DNA of 64,000 nucleotides, taken from assembly GCF_963667775.1 (NCBI RefSeq), contig NZ_OY764015.1, positions 1,836,001 to 1,900,000 on the forward strand, written 5' to 3'. Positions within the stretch are counted from its first letter, which is position 1. Each line of letters opens with the position of its first letter. The stretch comes from an uncultured Trichococcus sp. (GTDB taxonomy: Bacteria > Bacillota > Bacilli > Lactobacillales > Aerococcaceae). The notes under the pieces were generated by a model. The model did no database searches. It was not told where the DNA came from and saw only the letters and a program-made list of their open reading frames with translations. Made by a program: the position numbers and the translations under genes. Below are positions 47,508 to 56,021 of this stretch, piece by piece.

Positions 47508-48216
47508 CGTAGTCTTCCCTCCGATTACTGTGATGCTTTTCTTCCCATTTTTCTTCAGCTTCCGGGTTTTTCAAATAGGCCGGCACAAAGGTGTGTGGAT
47601 CCTCCGCTATTCCGGATTCCGAAAGTGTAGCCAGAACGCTCGCCCGCGGCAAAGCCTGTGATTCTCCCGTAAACAGCGCGCGTTCCTTGAACAATTCACT
47701 GATGCGCTCGCGGTATTTGTTGACATCCTCTCCCACGAACAGATAGGTGCCCTCTTCCGCCAACAAGCGCTGGAACCACTCTTCACTGGCTGTATGTGTG
47801 TCGGCAATCCGTTCCACCAGCAAGTTGTCCTCGAACTGATAAACAGCTGTGTAACAGTTGCCCCGGCGCGCGTCAATCAAAGGCACGATTTTGTGCGCTG
47901 CCCCTTCACAATTGCCGGCGATGACCTTCAGGCTGGAAATCGGCACTAAAGGAATCGCCAATGTCCATGCCAATGTTTTCGCGATGGTCGCTCCGATCCT
48001 GACCCCTGTGTAAGATCCCGGCCCCTTAGCGACTGCGATGCGTTCCAAATCGGCAGGCTTCCATCCGGCAAGTTGCATGACATGGTCCACTGCTGGCATC
48101 AATTGGGTACTGTGCTGAAGATTTCCGTTGGTGGTGACCTCTGCGAGCAAGCGTCCATTTTCGCATACAGCCGCGCTCATGGTCTGGTTTGAGGATTCAA
48201 TGGCTAATATTTTCAT
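47482..48216 (-). CDS. tsaB: tRNA threonylcarbamoyladenosine biosynthesis protein TsaB
   Basis: Partner and scaffold of TsaD in t6A synthesis. ILAIESSNQTMSAAV at the N-terminus and AKGPGSYTGVRIG are the TsaB signatures of the ASKHA fold; 244 residues is normal. GGAGG stands 7 bases before the ATG. It opens the operon tsaB-GNAT-rimI-tsaD. A perfect TATAAT with a TG extension on the minus strand lies about 38 bases upstream (48254-48259). Confidence 0.94.
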   Translation of the reverse strand: MKILAIESSNQTMSAAVCENGRLLAEVTTNGNLQHSTQLMPAVDHVMQLAGWKPADLERIAVAKGPGSYTGVRIGATIAKTLAWTLAIPLVPISSLKVIAGNCEGAAHKIVPLIDARRGNCYTAVYQFEDNLLVERIADTHTASEEWFQRLLAEEGTYLFVGEDVNKYRERISELFKERALFTGESQALPRASVLATLSESGIAEDPHTFVPAYLKNPEAEEKWEEKHHSNRREDYVERVDSSI

Positions 48217-48253
48217 CTAGGTAGCCTCCTTTCACTAATTATTCTGCTTATCC

Positions 48254-48262
48254 ATTATAGCA
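48254..48262 (-). promoter_or_regulatory. Extended -10 promoter of the tsa operon
   Basis: Minus-strand TGCTATAAT (TATAAT at 48254-48259). The -35 region offers only a weak TTCAAC at about 15 bases spacing. It lies about 40 bases before tsaB. Confidence 0.6.
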
Positions 48263-48339
48263 TTTAATCAGAGCGTTGAACTACCCCCACCTACGCATTC
48301 GCTTAGACGAATGATGCTTCCATCCTCGAGGGCTATTGC

Positions 48340-48367
48340 TTGATTCTGATATTAGATACGTTAAAAT
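48340..48367 (+). promoter_or_regulatory. Promoter of the CsbD-like gene
   Basis: TTGATT (48340-48345), 16 bases, TAAAAT (48362-48367), 51 bases before the start at 48419. It looks like a vegetative promoter; I do not see a sigma-B-type box. Confidence 0.5.
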
Positions 48368-48418
48368 AGGTTATAGAAAGCGCTGCCAATAAGGGCGACA
48401 TCAAAAGGAGGAGACATC

Positions 48419-48652
48419 ATGGATTCAGGTATGGGCGATAAATTAAAAGGCATGAAGGACAAAGTTGTCGGCAAAATCAAAGAGGAATACGGCGACCTAG
48501 TGGATGACCCAGAAAAAGAACTCGAAGGAAAACTCCAGCAAGCACGTGGTGAAGCAGTCGAAAAAGCGGGCGACATCAAAGAAGACATCAGCGAAAAAGT
48601 CGATGAGTTAGCCGACAAGGCAAATGATAAAATCGATGAGTGGAAAAAATAA
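48419..48652 (+). CDS. CsbD family stress-response protein
   Basis: A 77-residue highly charged protein without membrane segments, rich in Lys, Glu and Asp, with the CsbD pattern GDKLKGMKDKVVGKIKEEYGDL at the N-terminus and repeated heptad-like helices. CsbD proteins are made under general stress in many bacteria, but their molecular role is unclear. AAGGAGGAG stands 6 bases before the ATG. A terminator follows directly. Confidence 0.85.
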   Translation: MDSGMGDKLKGMKDKVVGKIKEEYGDLVDDPEKELEGKLQQARGEAVEKAGDIKEDISEKVDELADKANDKIDEWKK

Positions 48653-48671
48653 GACTCATTTTTGATGTGAA

Positions 48672-48727
48672 AAGAAGCCGTCCCAGCAAGCCATAAAGGG
48701 TTGTTGGGCGGCTTCTTCTTTTTTTAA
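48672..48727. terminator. Terminator after the CsbD-like gene
   Basis: The stem GAAGCCG(T)CC with GG(G)CGGCTTC is followed on the plus strand by TTCTTTTTTT. It may also act on the converging regulator gene transcript from the right. Confidence 0.85.
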
Positions 48728-48746
48728 GACACTGTCTTTAACAAAA

Positions 48747-49739
<993 letters not shown>

Positions 49740-49766
49740 TCACCTCCATGGTTCTTCTATGCATTT

Positions 49767-51269
49767 TCATTCTTGATTTTCAAACGTGCTCAAAAAGCGA
49801 TCGAAGGCAGCTTGTCCTTCAGGTGTTTGCTTATACACCCCAGCATCCTCGATCACGCGCAGGAATTTTTCACCGACTGCCTCATGGATCATTTCCATGA
49901 TGGATTCTGCTTCGAAAGGTCCTTGCTGCTTCAGTTCTGCGGCCCACTCCCGATGGCAAGATGCCACAGCAGCGGTTTTTCCCAGCAGATAATCGGCTAC
50001 TTCACCGAGTTCCGTATCCAATCGCGGTGGCAGGATGGCCAGGCCTAGCACTTCGATCAAACCGATATTTTCTTTTTTGATGTGCTGCACATCAGGATGC
50101 GGATGGAAGATGCCGTCAGGGAATGCTTCGGTTGTCCGGTTATTCCGCAACACCACATCCAACTCGTAGGCTTCTTCGACACGCCGCGCAATGAGCGTCA
50201 CCGCGTTATGGCGCATGCCTGTCGTTTCTGATAAGATATCTGCTTGTGGATCGCTGTAGTTTTGCCATGCTTCCATGATGGCGCCTGCTGCTGCGGCGAC
50301 CTCATTCCGATACTCTGAACGGAGACGAATGACCGAGAGCGGCCAAAAGAGTATTTCCGCTTCGACTTCCGGAAAATCGTCCAACGTCAAGTTCCGGAGA
50401 ATTTTGGCAGTTTCCATCGGAAAATGGTGGCGCCCGCCTTGGTAATGTTCATGGCTAAGGATGGAACCCCCGACTATCGGCAAACCCGCGTTGGAACCGA
50501 TGAAATAATGCGGGAAGACCGTCACGATCTCCAACAGGTTCGCAATCGTATCTTCCGTGACGTTCATGGGCACATGCTCTTCGGAAAGGATGATGCAGTG
50601 CTCGTTGTAGTAGGAATAAGGCGAATACTGAAAGCCCCAATTTTCCCCAAACAAAGGCAGACGCACAATCCGATGGTTGCTTCTTGCAGCCGCATCGGCT
50701 CTCCCTCTGTATCCTTCATTTTCCATACAGATCGGGCAAACAGGATAGTTGCCGCCTTCCGTTTCACGGGCAGCTTCCATCTGTTGGCGCGTTTTCTCAG
50801 GTTTGGAAAGGTTTATCGTGATCTCAATCTTACCGTACTTGGAATCGATCGAAAATCGTTTATTTTTTGCGATTTTCCTAGTCTTGATATAGTCATTATC
50901 CTGGCTCAAACGATAGAACTCATCGGTTGCCCGCATCGGCGCTTCTTCATAATGCATCCAGAAACGCTTATTCACTTCCGAAGGCAAAGGAGTGACCAGT
51001 TCCATGACTTGCGCTTCCAAGATTTCGATTTCTTCGGGAACATCAGCAATCAGATGTTTTTTAATCGCGTAGGCGATCATCCGATCCAATGAGTCCAGTA
51101 ACTCGGGCAAAGGAATGGAAGGTATTTTTTGAACATCATAAGCGTCTATCCTTAACAGCCCCAATAGTTGGTTGATGGCGTATCGCTCATCCAAGCTATG
51201 GATGCGATGGGCCGCAATGCCTTTACTGACAAAATCCCGTATGACTTGATCGATGCTGCTATCTTGCAA
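49767..51269 (-). CDS. galT: Galactose-1-phosphate uridylyltransferase (GalT class 2)
   Basis: Exchanges UDP-glucose and galactose-1-phosphate in the Leloir pathway. The 500-residue size and sequence (PVCPICMENEGYRGR, LSHEHYQGGRHHFPM) match the long class 2 enzyme of Gram-positive bacteria rather than the 350-residue class 1. The start is a TTG at 51267-51269 with GAGGGG four to five bases away; no ATG is near. galK and galE are not adjacent, so galactose use depends on genes elsewhere. It lies 33 bases from the LacI-type regulator gene. Confidence 0.93.
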   Translation of the reverse strand: MQDSSIDQVIRDFVSKGIAAHRIHSLDERYAINQLLGLLRIDAYDVQKIPSIPLPELLDSLDRMIAYAIKKHLIADVPEEIEILEAQVMELVTPLPSEVNKRFWMHYEEAPMRATDEFYRLSQDNDYIKTRKIAKNKRFSIDSKYGKIEITINLSKPEKTRQQMEAARETEGGNYPVCPICMENEGYRGRADAAARSNHRIVRLPLFGENWGFQYSPYSYYNEHCIILSEEHVPMNVTEDTIANLLEIVTVFPHYFIGSNAGLPIVGGSILSHEHYQGGRHHFPMETAKILRNLTLDDFPEVEAEILFWPLSVIRLRSEYRNEVAAAAGAIMEAWQNYSDPQADILSETTGMRHNAVTLIARRVEEAYELDVVLRNNRTTEAFPDGIFHPHPDVQHIKKENIGLIEVLGLAILPPRLDTELGEVADYLLGKTAAVASCHREWAAELKQQGPFEAESIMEMIHEAVGEKFLRVIEDAGVYKQTPEGQAAFDRFLSTFENQE

Positions 51270-51471
51270 ATTTACCCCTCATTCCTCTGTTGTTGTAGGT
51301 TTAATTATAGCATATGCGCTCCGGTAAATTTTACTGCTATCTTAACTTTTTATTTACCGATTCCTCTACGCTTACTATTTGACAGCATGATTTCCTCGTG
51401 TTATCATTACTTCGAATTCGAGACATTATGATTACTGAACCCAAAATCAATCAAAAGGAGCGTCTTTAATA

Positions 51472-52404
51472 ATGAAGAAAACCGCAGGAATCCATCATAT
51501 CACAGCCATCGTGGGTCACCCGCAAGAGAACGTCGATTTTTATGCCGGCGTGCTCGGAATGCGCATGATCAAACAGACCGTCAACTTCGACGATCCGGAA
51601 ACGTATCATCTTTACTTCGGCAACGCGGACGGCGATCCCGGGACCGTCATCACCTTCTTCCCGTGGGCCAATTCCCGCCAAGGCAGCATCGGCGATGGAC
51701 AGGTCGGCATCACCGCTTATGCAGTTCCCGCTGGATCACTGTCATTCTGGGAAAAACGCCTGTCCGATTACAACGTTCCGTTCGATAAATCGACCCGTTT
51801 CGGGGAAACGTATCTGGACTTTGATGATCCCCATGGTCTGCATCTGGAATTGGTGGAACGTGCCGACGGAAAATGTAATCCCTATTCCTTCAACGGTGTC
51901 CCTTCAGAACACGCGATCAAAGGCTTTGCGGGAGTTGTCCTGTTGACGGGAGCGCCCGAGGACACTTCGGCTGTCGTCGAAAAGGTAATGGGCTTGGAAT
52001 GCATCGGGCAGGAAGATGATCTGATGCGTTTCCGTTCCGAAGCTGCTCTCGGCAATACCGTCGACATCAAAATGACCTCCGTCGGCGCCGGTGTCATGGG
52101 TGTCGGAACCGTCCATCATATCGCATGGCGCGCCAAAGATGAAGCCGATCATCTCGATTGGCTGAAGCATGTCACCGCCCTTGGACAGCAGGCCACTCCT
52201 GTCCGGGACCGCAATTATTTTAAAGCCCTTTACTTCAGGGAAAAAGGCGGCATCCTTTTCGAAATCGCTTCGGACTCGCCGGGATTCGCCATCGATGAGC
52301 CCCGCGAAACAATGGGCCAAAAATTGATGCTGCCGCCGCAGTACGAAGACAGACGTGAGGCCTTGACGGCAGGGCTCATCCCGTTCGAAGTCCGCAACGT
52401 ATAA
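51472..52404 (+). CDS. Ring-cleaving dioxygenase, MhqO/MhqA-like (VOC family)
   Basis: Non-haem iron extradiol dioxygenase-like protein of 310 residues, made of two VOC domains. N-terminal GIHHITAIVGHPQENVDFYAGVLGMR and the second-domain start GVGTVHHIAWRAK each hold conserved metal-ligand His residues; a Glu ligand is likely in the segment GGILFEIASDSPGF. In Bacillus such enzymes (MhqA, MhqO) remove quinones and hydroquinones. It has a good ribosome site (AAGGAG, 8 bases). The following gene is an MhqD-like esterase, the same pairing as in the Bacillus mhq genes. Confidence 0.88.
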   Translation: MKKTAGIHHITAIVGHPQENVDFYAGVLGMRMIKQTVNFDDPETYHLYFGNADGDPGTVITFFPWANSRQGSIGDGQVGITAYAVPAGSLSFWEKRLSDYNVPFDKSTRFGETYLDFDDPHGLHLELVERADGKCNPYSFNGVPSEHAIKGFAGVVLLTGAPEDTSAVVEKVMGLECIGQEDDLMRFRSEAALGNTVDIKMTSVGAGVMGVGTVHHIAWRAKDEADHLDWLKHVTALGQQATPVRDRNYFKALYFREKGGILFEIASDSPGFAIDEPRETMGQKLMLPPQYEDRREALTAGLIPFEVRNV

Positions 52405-52423
52405 ACAGAGAGGATTGATATTG

Positions 52424-53032
52424 ATGAATCATCAACATATTTTCAAACAAGGGAATCCGGAAAAGCCTTTGTTGCTGTTATTGCATGGCACAGGCGGAAC
52501 CGAACACGATCTATTCTTCCTCGGAGAGGCGATCGATCCGGACGCTTCTCTGCTGGGCGTGCGCGGAAACGTGACCGAATCCGGCATGAACCGCTATTTC
52601 CGCCGTTTGGCAGAAGGCGTATTCGACGAAAATGACCTGGAATACCGCACAAAAGAATTGATTGCGTTCCTGGATGACGCATCCAAGGAGTACGGCTTTG
52701 CCCGGAACAACATCGTAGCGATCGGATACTCAAATGGTGCAAATATCGCCGGGAGTATGATATACTCTTTCAAAGATGCGGTCAAAGGGGCCATCCTTCA
52801 TCATCCGATGGTGCCGTTCCGCAATCGTCAATTGCCTGATCTGCATTCCCTTCCTGTCTTTATCGGTGCGGGCACAAATGATCCGCTTTGCGCACCGGAA
52901 GAAAGCACGGAATTGATGGCGACACTAGAAGGAGCCGGCAGTGATGTATCCATTTATTGGGGAAATGCTGGACACTCACTGACGAATGAAGAGGTTGTTG
53001 CAGCGAAAGCTTGGTACAACAAACACTTCTGA
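52424..53032 (+). CDS. Alpha/beta hydrolase, MhqD-like carboxylesterase
   Basis: Serine hydrolase of about 202 residues. Visible motifs: LLLLHGTGGTEHD (oxyanion loop), nucleophile Ser in GYSNGANIA, Asp in GAGTNDPLCAP and the final His in NAGHSLTNEE. Family and partner suggest breakdown of quinone or catechol-related products, as for MhqD in Bacillus; this is inferred. Start: ATG at 52424 with GAGAGGA about 9 bases away; TTG starts nine bases earlier are less likely. It follows the dioxygenase gene after 19 bases. Confidence 0.87.
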   Translation: MNHQHIFKQGNPEKPLLLLLHGTGGTEHDLFFLGEAIDPDASLLGVRGNVTESGMNRYFRRLAEGVFDENDLEYRTKELIAFLDDASKEYGFARNNIVAIGYSNGANIAGSMIYSFKDAVKGAILHHPMVPFRNRQLPDLHSLPVFIGAGTNDPLCAPEESTELMATLEGAGSDVSIYWGNAGHSLTNEEVVAAKAWYNKHF

Positions 53033-53063
53033 TATCTCCTTCCACATGAGAGGAGAAACATAA

Positions 53064-53360
53064 ATGGAAAAATTATTGAACAGAATCAATGAATTGGCCC
53101 GCAAAGCCAAAACGGCGGATGGTCTGACCGAAACCGAAAAAATCGAGCAGCAGCAACTGCGTCAAACTTACATCAAATCGTTCCGCAGTTCTTTTGATGA
53201 AATTCTTTTGAATTCAAAAGTTGTCGATCCCAAAGGAAATGACATTACACCTAAGAAATTGGTGGAAGCCCAAAAAGATAAACGCCGGACTGATGTGAAA
53301 AACATTTTAGGCGGGAAAAACGTCGTGCACCTGCACCCAGAGGATGCCGATAAAAAGTAA
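53064..53360 (+). CDS. DUF896 family protein (YnzC-like)
   Basis: A 98-residue helical protein typical of the DUF896/UPF0291 family: LLNRINELARKAKTADGLTE, EKIEQQQLRQTYIKSFR, with a charged C-terminal tail longer than usual. Some Bacillus members are SOS-linked, but no function is established. AGGAGAAACATAA precedes the ATG. It stands at the end of the mhq-like pair, likely in the same transcript, and a strong terminator follows. Confidence 0.88.
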   Translation: MEKLLNRINELARKAKTADGLTETEKIEQQQLRQTYIKSFRSSFDEILLNSKVVDPKGNDITPKKLVEAQKDKRRTDVKNILGGKNVVHLHPEDADKK

Positions 53361-53373
53361 AGCCGAAAAGACA

Positions 53374-53417
53374 AACAGGACCCACTCTCGCGTTGATGGA
53401 GTGGGTCCTGTTTTTTG
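53374..53417 (+). terminator. Terminator after the DUF896 gene
   Basis: Stem AACAGGACCCACTC with its exact complement (53374-53387 and 53399-53412) followed by six T. The palindrome relics start directly behind it. Confidence 0.93.
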
Positions 53418-53418
53418 G

Positions 53419-53462
53419 TGCGGGATTCATCGTATCCTTTTGTAAACGCGAATCATCACGCT
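53419..53462. repeat. Relic half copies of the extragenic palindrome
   Basis: GCGGGATTCATCGTATCC (53421-53438) equals the right edge of copies 0 and 3, and GTAAACGCGAATCATCAC (53442-53459) equals the right edge of copy 2. Their left arms are missing. Two different right edges in a row suggest that several copies once stood here. Confidence 0.75.
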
Positions 53463-53465
53463 CTA

Positions 53466-53585
53466 AGTTGAACTCTGAATTGCAGAACGGACGTCCACTT
53501 CACACCCAAGTATTAAATCTGAAAAACACAGATTTTATCCTTGGGTGCTCCAGTGATTCCGTTCTAAACGCAATTCATCGTATCC
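53466..53585. repeat. Extragenic palindrome family, copy 4 (next to proS stop)
   Basis: Outer stem TGAATTGC (53476-53483)/GCAATTCA (53570-53577) and AGAACGGA (53484-53491)/TCCGTTCT (53558-53565), with the AAAC bulge at 53566-53569. The inner stem CACCCAAG, then AAATCTG, pairs with CAGATTT and CTTGGGTG. Edges AGTTGAACTC and TCATCGTATCC are as in copies 1-3. The right edge touches the proS stop codon (53587-53589). Confidence 0.88.
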
Positions 53586-53586
53586 T

Positions 53587-55026
53587 TTAATATGCTCTTG
53601 CTAACCAGACTGTGTGTTTGGCTGGTTTACCGGATACGATGCAGGTTGTTTTTTCGACTGGTGGATTGAAAGGCATGTTGCGGGTCGTGAAACCAGTTTC
53701 TTCCTTGATTTTCGCTTCCGTTTCAAGCTCGCCGTCCCATCCTGCCAATACGAAACCAGGCACTTCGCCAGCTGCTCGCTTGGATTCGATATGGGCTTTC
53801 AGTTCATCCAATGTATCGATGTTCGTGTATTCATTGGCTTTGCGGTTTTCGCGGGCTGTTTCCAAGAGACGGACTTGCATGTCATCCAATGCTTTCGGCA
53901 CGAAGTCCATGATCTCATCCAAGGATACCGCCACTTTGTCGGAAAGGTCACGCATTTTCACCATGACTTGGTTGTTTTCCATATCGCGTGGCCCGAATTC
54001 GATGCGCATCGGCACGCCCTTCAGTTCCCACTCGTTGAATTTGAAGCCAGGTGAGTTATCGCTGTCGTCCAAGAGAACGCGGATACCGGCAGCCTTCAAA
54101 TCCTTTTGCAATACTTCCAGACGTTCCACGATTTCAGGTTTCTTCTTCCATGGGCCAACCGGCATCAAGACAACTTGCTTTGCTGCGACCTTAGGAGGCA
54201 AAACCAATCCTTGGTCATCGCCATGAACCATGATCAGCGCACCGATCAAACGTGTGGAGACGCCCCAAGAAGTAGTATGCGCATAAACGTGCTCGTTATC
54301 GCGGTTCAAGTATTTGATGTCGAATGCTTCCGCGAATTTCGTGCCCATATAGTGGGAAGTCCCGGCCTGAACCGCTTTTCCGTCTTTCATCATCGCTTCT
54401 ACGGAGTAGGTATCCACCGCACCTGCGAAACGTTCTGAAGGCGTTTTTTGCCCTTCGTAGACAGGCACTGCCAACAAGCCTTCGATGACTTCTTTGTAGA
54501 CTTGCAGCATGCGCATGGTGCGACGACGCGCATCTTCTTCATCGGCATGGGCAGTATGTCCTTCTTGCCAAAGGAACTCGGAAGTGCGCAAGAACGGCAA
54601 GGTTTTCTTTTCCCAACGGAACACGTTCGCCCATTGGTTGATTTCCATCGGCAGATCGCGGTAAGAATTGATCCAGTCACCGAAAGCCGTACCGATCATC
54701 GTTTCCGACGTCGGACGCAATGCCAAGCGTTCTTCCAATTTTTCGCCTGCAGCTTCCGTTACCCATGGCAATTCCGGGCTGAAGCCTTCGATATGGTCTT
54801 TTTCTTTTGTGAAGAATGATTCCGGGATCAGCATCGGGAAGTAAGCGTTACGGATGCCTTCCTCTTTGAAACGTGCGTTGAATTCTTCCTGGATATGTTC
54901 CCAAATTTCATAGCCGTCCGGTTTGAAGATCATGCAGCCGCGTACAGGTGAATAATCCATCAGATCAGCTTGTTTGATGGTTTGGATATACCATGCCGAA
55001 AAATCTTCTTTTTGTAAAGTACTCAT
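53587..55026 (-). CDS. proS: Prolyl-tRNA synthetase, archaeal/eukaryote-like type
   Basis: Attaches proline to its tRNA. The 479-residue length, the start QKEDFSAWYIQTIKQADLMDYSPVRG and the absence of the bacterial insertion domain mark the eukaryote-like class of ProS. Class II motif 2 is seen in FRWEKKTLPFLRTSEF, and the motif 3 region holds HGDDQGLVLPPKVA. The ATG at 55024-55026 follows AGGAGG by 6-7 bases; the frame is open further upstream, through a T-box leader, so that extension is not translated. The bacterial-type proS common in Lactobacillales is not in the window. Confidence 0.95.
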   Translation of the reverse strand: MSTLQKEDFSAWYIQTIKQADLMDYSPVRGCMIFKPDGYEIWEHIQEEFNARFKEEGIRNAYFPMLIPESFFTKEKDHIEGFSPELPWVTEAAGEKLEERLALRPTSETMIGTAFGDWINSYRDLPMEINQWANVFRWEKKTLPFLRTSEFLWQEGHTAHADEEDARRRTMRMLQVYKEVIEGLLAVPVYEGQKTPSERFAGAVDTYSVEAMMKDGKAVQAGTSHYMGTKFAEAFDIKYLNRDNEHVYAHTTSWGVSTRLIGALIMVHGDDQGLVLPPKVAAKQVVLMPVGPWKKKPEIVERLEVLQKDLKAAGIRVLLDDSDNSPGFKFNEWELKGVPMRIEFGPRDMENNQVMVKMRDLSDKVAVSLDEIMDFVPKALDDMQVRLLETARENRKANEYTNIDTLDELKAHIESKRAAGEVPGFVLAGWDGELETEAKIKEETGFTTRNMPFNPPVEKTTCIVSGKPAKHTVWLARAY

Positions 55027-55047
55027 GTTTTTCCTCCTGATTTTTAA

Positions 55048-55310
55048 TTTTTTTATTTGATTGCAAAAAAATAAGCATAATCCATCCTTAACAAGGACGA
55101 AATATACTTTCTTGATGTATTTCCGCGGTACCACCTTCATTGGCCTTCATTATTTGCGAAAGCCCAACTCAACATCTGGTAACGGCAGAAAACCGGCCAT
55201 ATTTCTATGGCATACTGTCAGGTAGGTTCAACGGATCAGTGGGGGTCCCTCTTCCAGCCTAGGAAAGACTCTCTTTACCCATCATCCATTTACTGTTCCT
55301 TACATTCAAT
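55048..55310 (-). promoter_or_regulatory. proS: T-box riboswitch leader of proS
   Basis: The T-box core AAGGTGGTACCGCGG (55123-55137 on the minus strand) sits in the leader, and a terminator stem (TCGTCCTT/AAGGATGG, then TTATTTTTTT) follows it. Upstream GATGATGGG...AGAGAG and a possible specifier loop GAACCTACC offer the proline codon CCU. Uncharged tRNA-Pro would favour the antiterminator and switch on proS. Exact helices were not folded. Confidence 0.93.
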
Positions 55311-55361
55311 CACTAATTATTGTATGAGAAAAGCTCCGAAATAGCAATGCTTTTTTACGGT

Positions 55362-55925
55362 TCAGACTTCCCTCGCTTGTTGGAAATATTCTTCCTTCAA
55401 AATTCCATAATAAGCCATGTCGCAGCTGCGCCCTTTGAAGACTTTGTGTCTGCGCAATATCCCTTCCGATTGCATCCCGATCCGCTTCATCACTTCGCCC
55501 GAAGCCGGGTTCAGGATATCATGCATCGCAAAGACTTTTTCCAGTTCCAAAACTTCAAAAGCCAGCGCTGTGATGAGCTTTCCCGCTTCCGTCATATAGC
55601 CGTTCCCGCAGTACCCCTTGTTTAAGGTGTAGCCGATTTCCGCGATACGGTCAGTCGGATTCGGACGGATATCGATCGTTCCGATCATCTTTTTGGTGTC
55701 TTTCAATACAATTGCATACTTTCCTGCCGGCGCCGCCAGAAAGTAATTCGCGATGGCCTCTTCCGTCATCGCCCGATCACGATGCGTTTCGAAGACAAAC
55801 CGGGTCGTTTCCTCATCGGAAGCATACTCGAACATATCCGGAGCATCCGCCATCCCGACTGGACGCAGCAAAATCCGTTCACCTTCCAGGGTGCTGTGCT
55901 TCATCAATTCCAAGGTTATATCCAT
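55362..55925 (-). CDS. GNAT family acetyltransferase (RimJ/RimL-like)
   Basis: Acetyltransferase of 187 residues. The RimJ/RimL pattern is visible: GERILLRPVGMADAPDMFEYASDE, IGYTLNKGYCGNGYMTEAGKLIT (acetyl-CoA loop region), NPASGEVMKRIGMQSEGILRRH. Substrate is unknown; this group often modifies ribosomal protein N-termini or small molecules. Start: ATG at 55923-55925 with AGGAGG 8 bases away. It is a monocistronic-looking gene between proS leader and fumC. Confidence 0.88.
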   Translation of the reverse strand: MDITLELMKHSTLEGERILLRPVGMADAPDMFEYASDEETTRFVFETHRDRAMTEEAIANYFLAAPAGKYAIVLKDTKKMIGTIDIRPNPTDRIAEIGYTLNKGYCGNGYMTEAGKLITALAFEVLELEKVFAMHDILNPASGEVMKRIGMQSEGILRRHKVFKGRSCDMAYYGILKEEYFQQAREV

Positions 55926-55971
55926 ATTTAGGGCCTCCTGTGTTTGATCTGTTTCAAAACAATAGACAACA

Positions 55972-56010
55972 AAGGCGGATCGACCGGATTTGCCAGTCGA
56001 TCCGCACTTC
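55972..56010 (-). terminator. Hairpin after fumC
   Basis: GCGGATCGAC and its complement (about 55974-55986 and 55996-56008) close a 10-base loop. The tail on the minus strand is only moderately T-rich (TTTGTTGT), so termination may be incomplete and read into the acetyltransferase gene. Confidence 0.6.
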
Positions 56011-56021
56011 ATCGGAAAATA

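Noticed and set aside
48280-48340. Further palindrome relic (GTTGAAC with CATTCG/CGAATG stem) in the tsaB-csbD gap
   Set aside because: Only short words match and the order of edge and arm is wrong; treated as chance.
55027-55140. N-terminal extension of ProS from an upstream ATG
   Set aside because: The extension is translated from T-box sequence; AGGAGG and the conserved N-terminus place the start at 55026.
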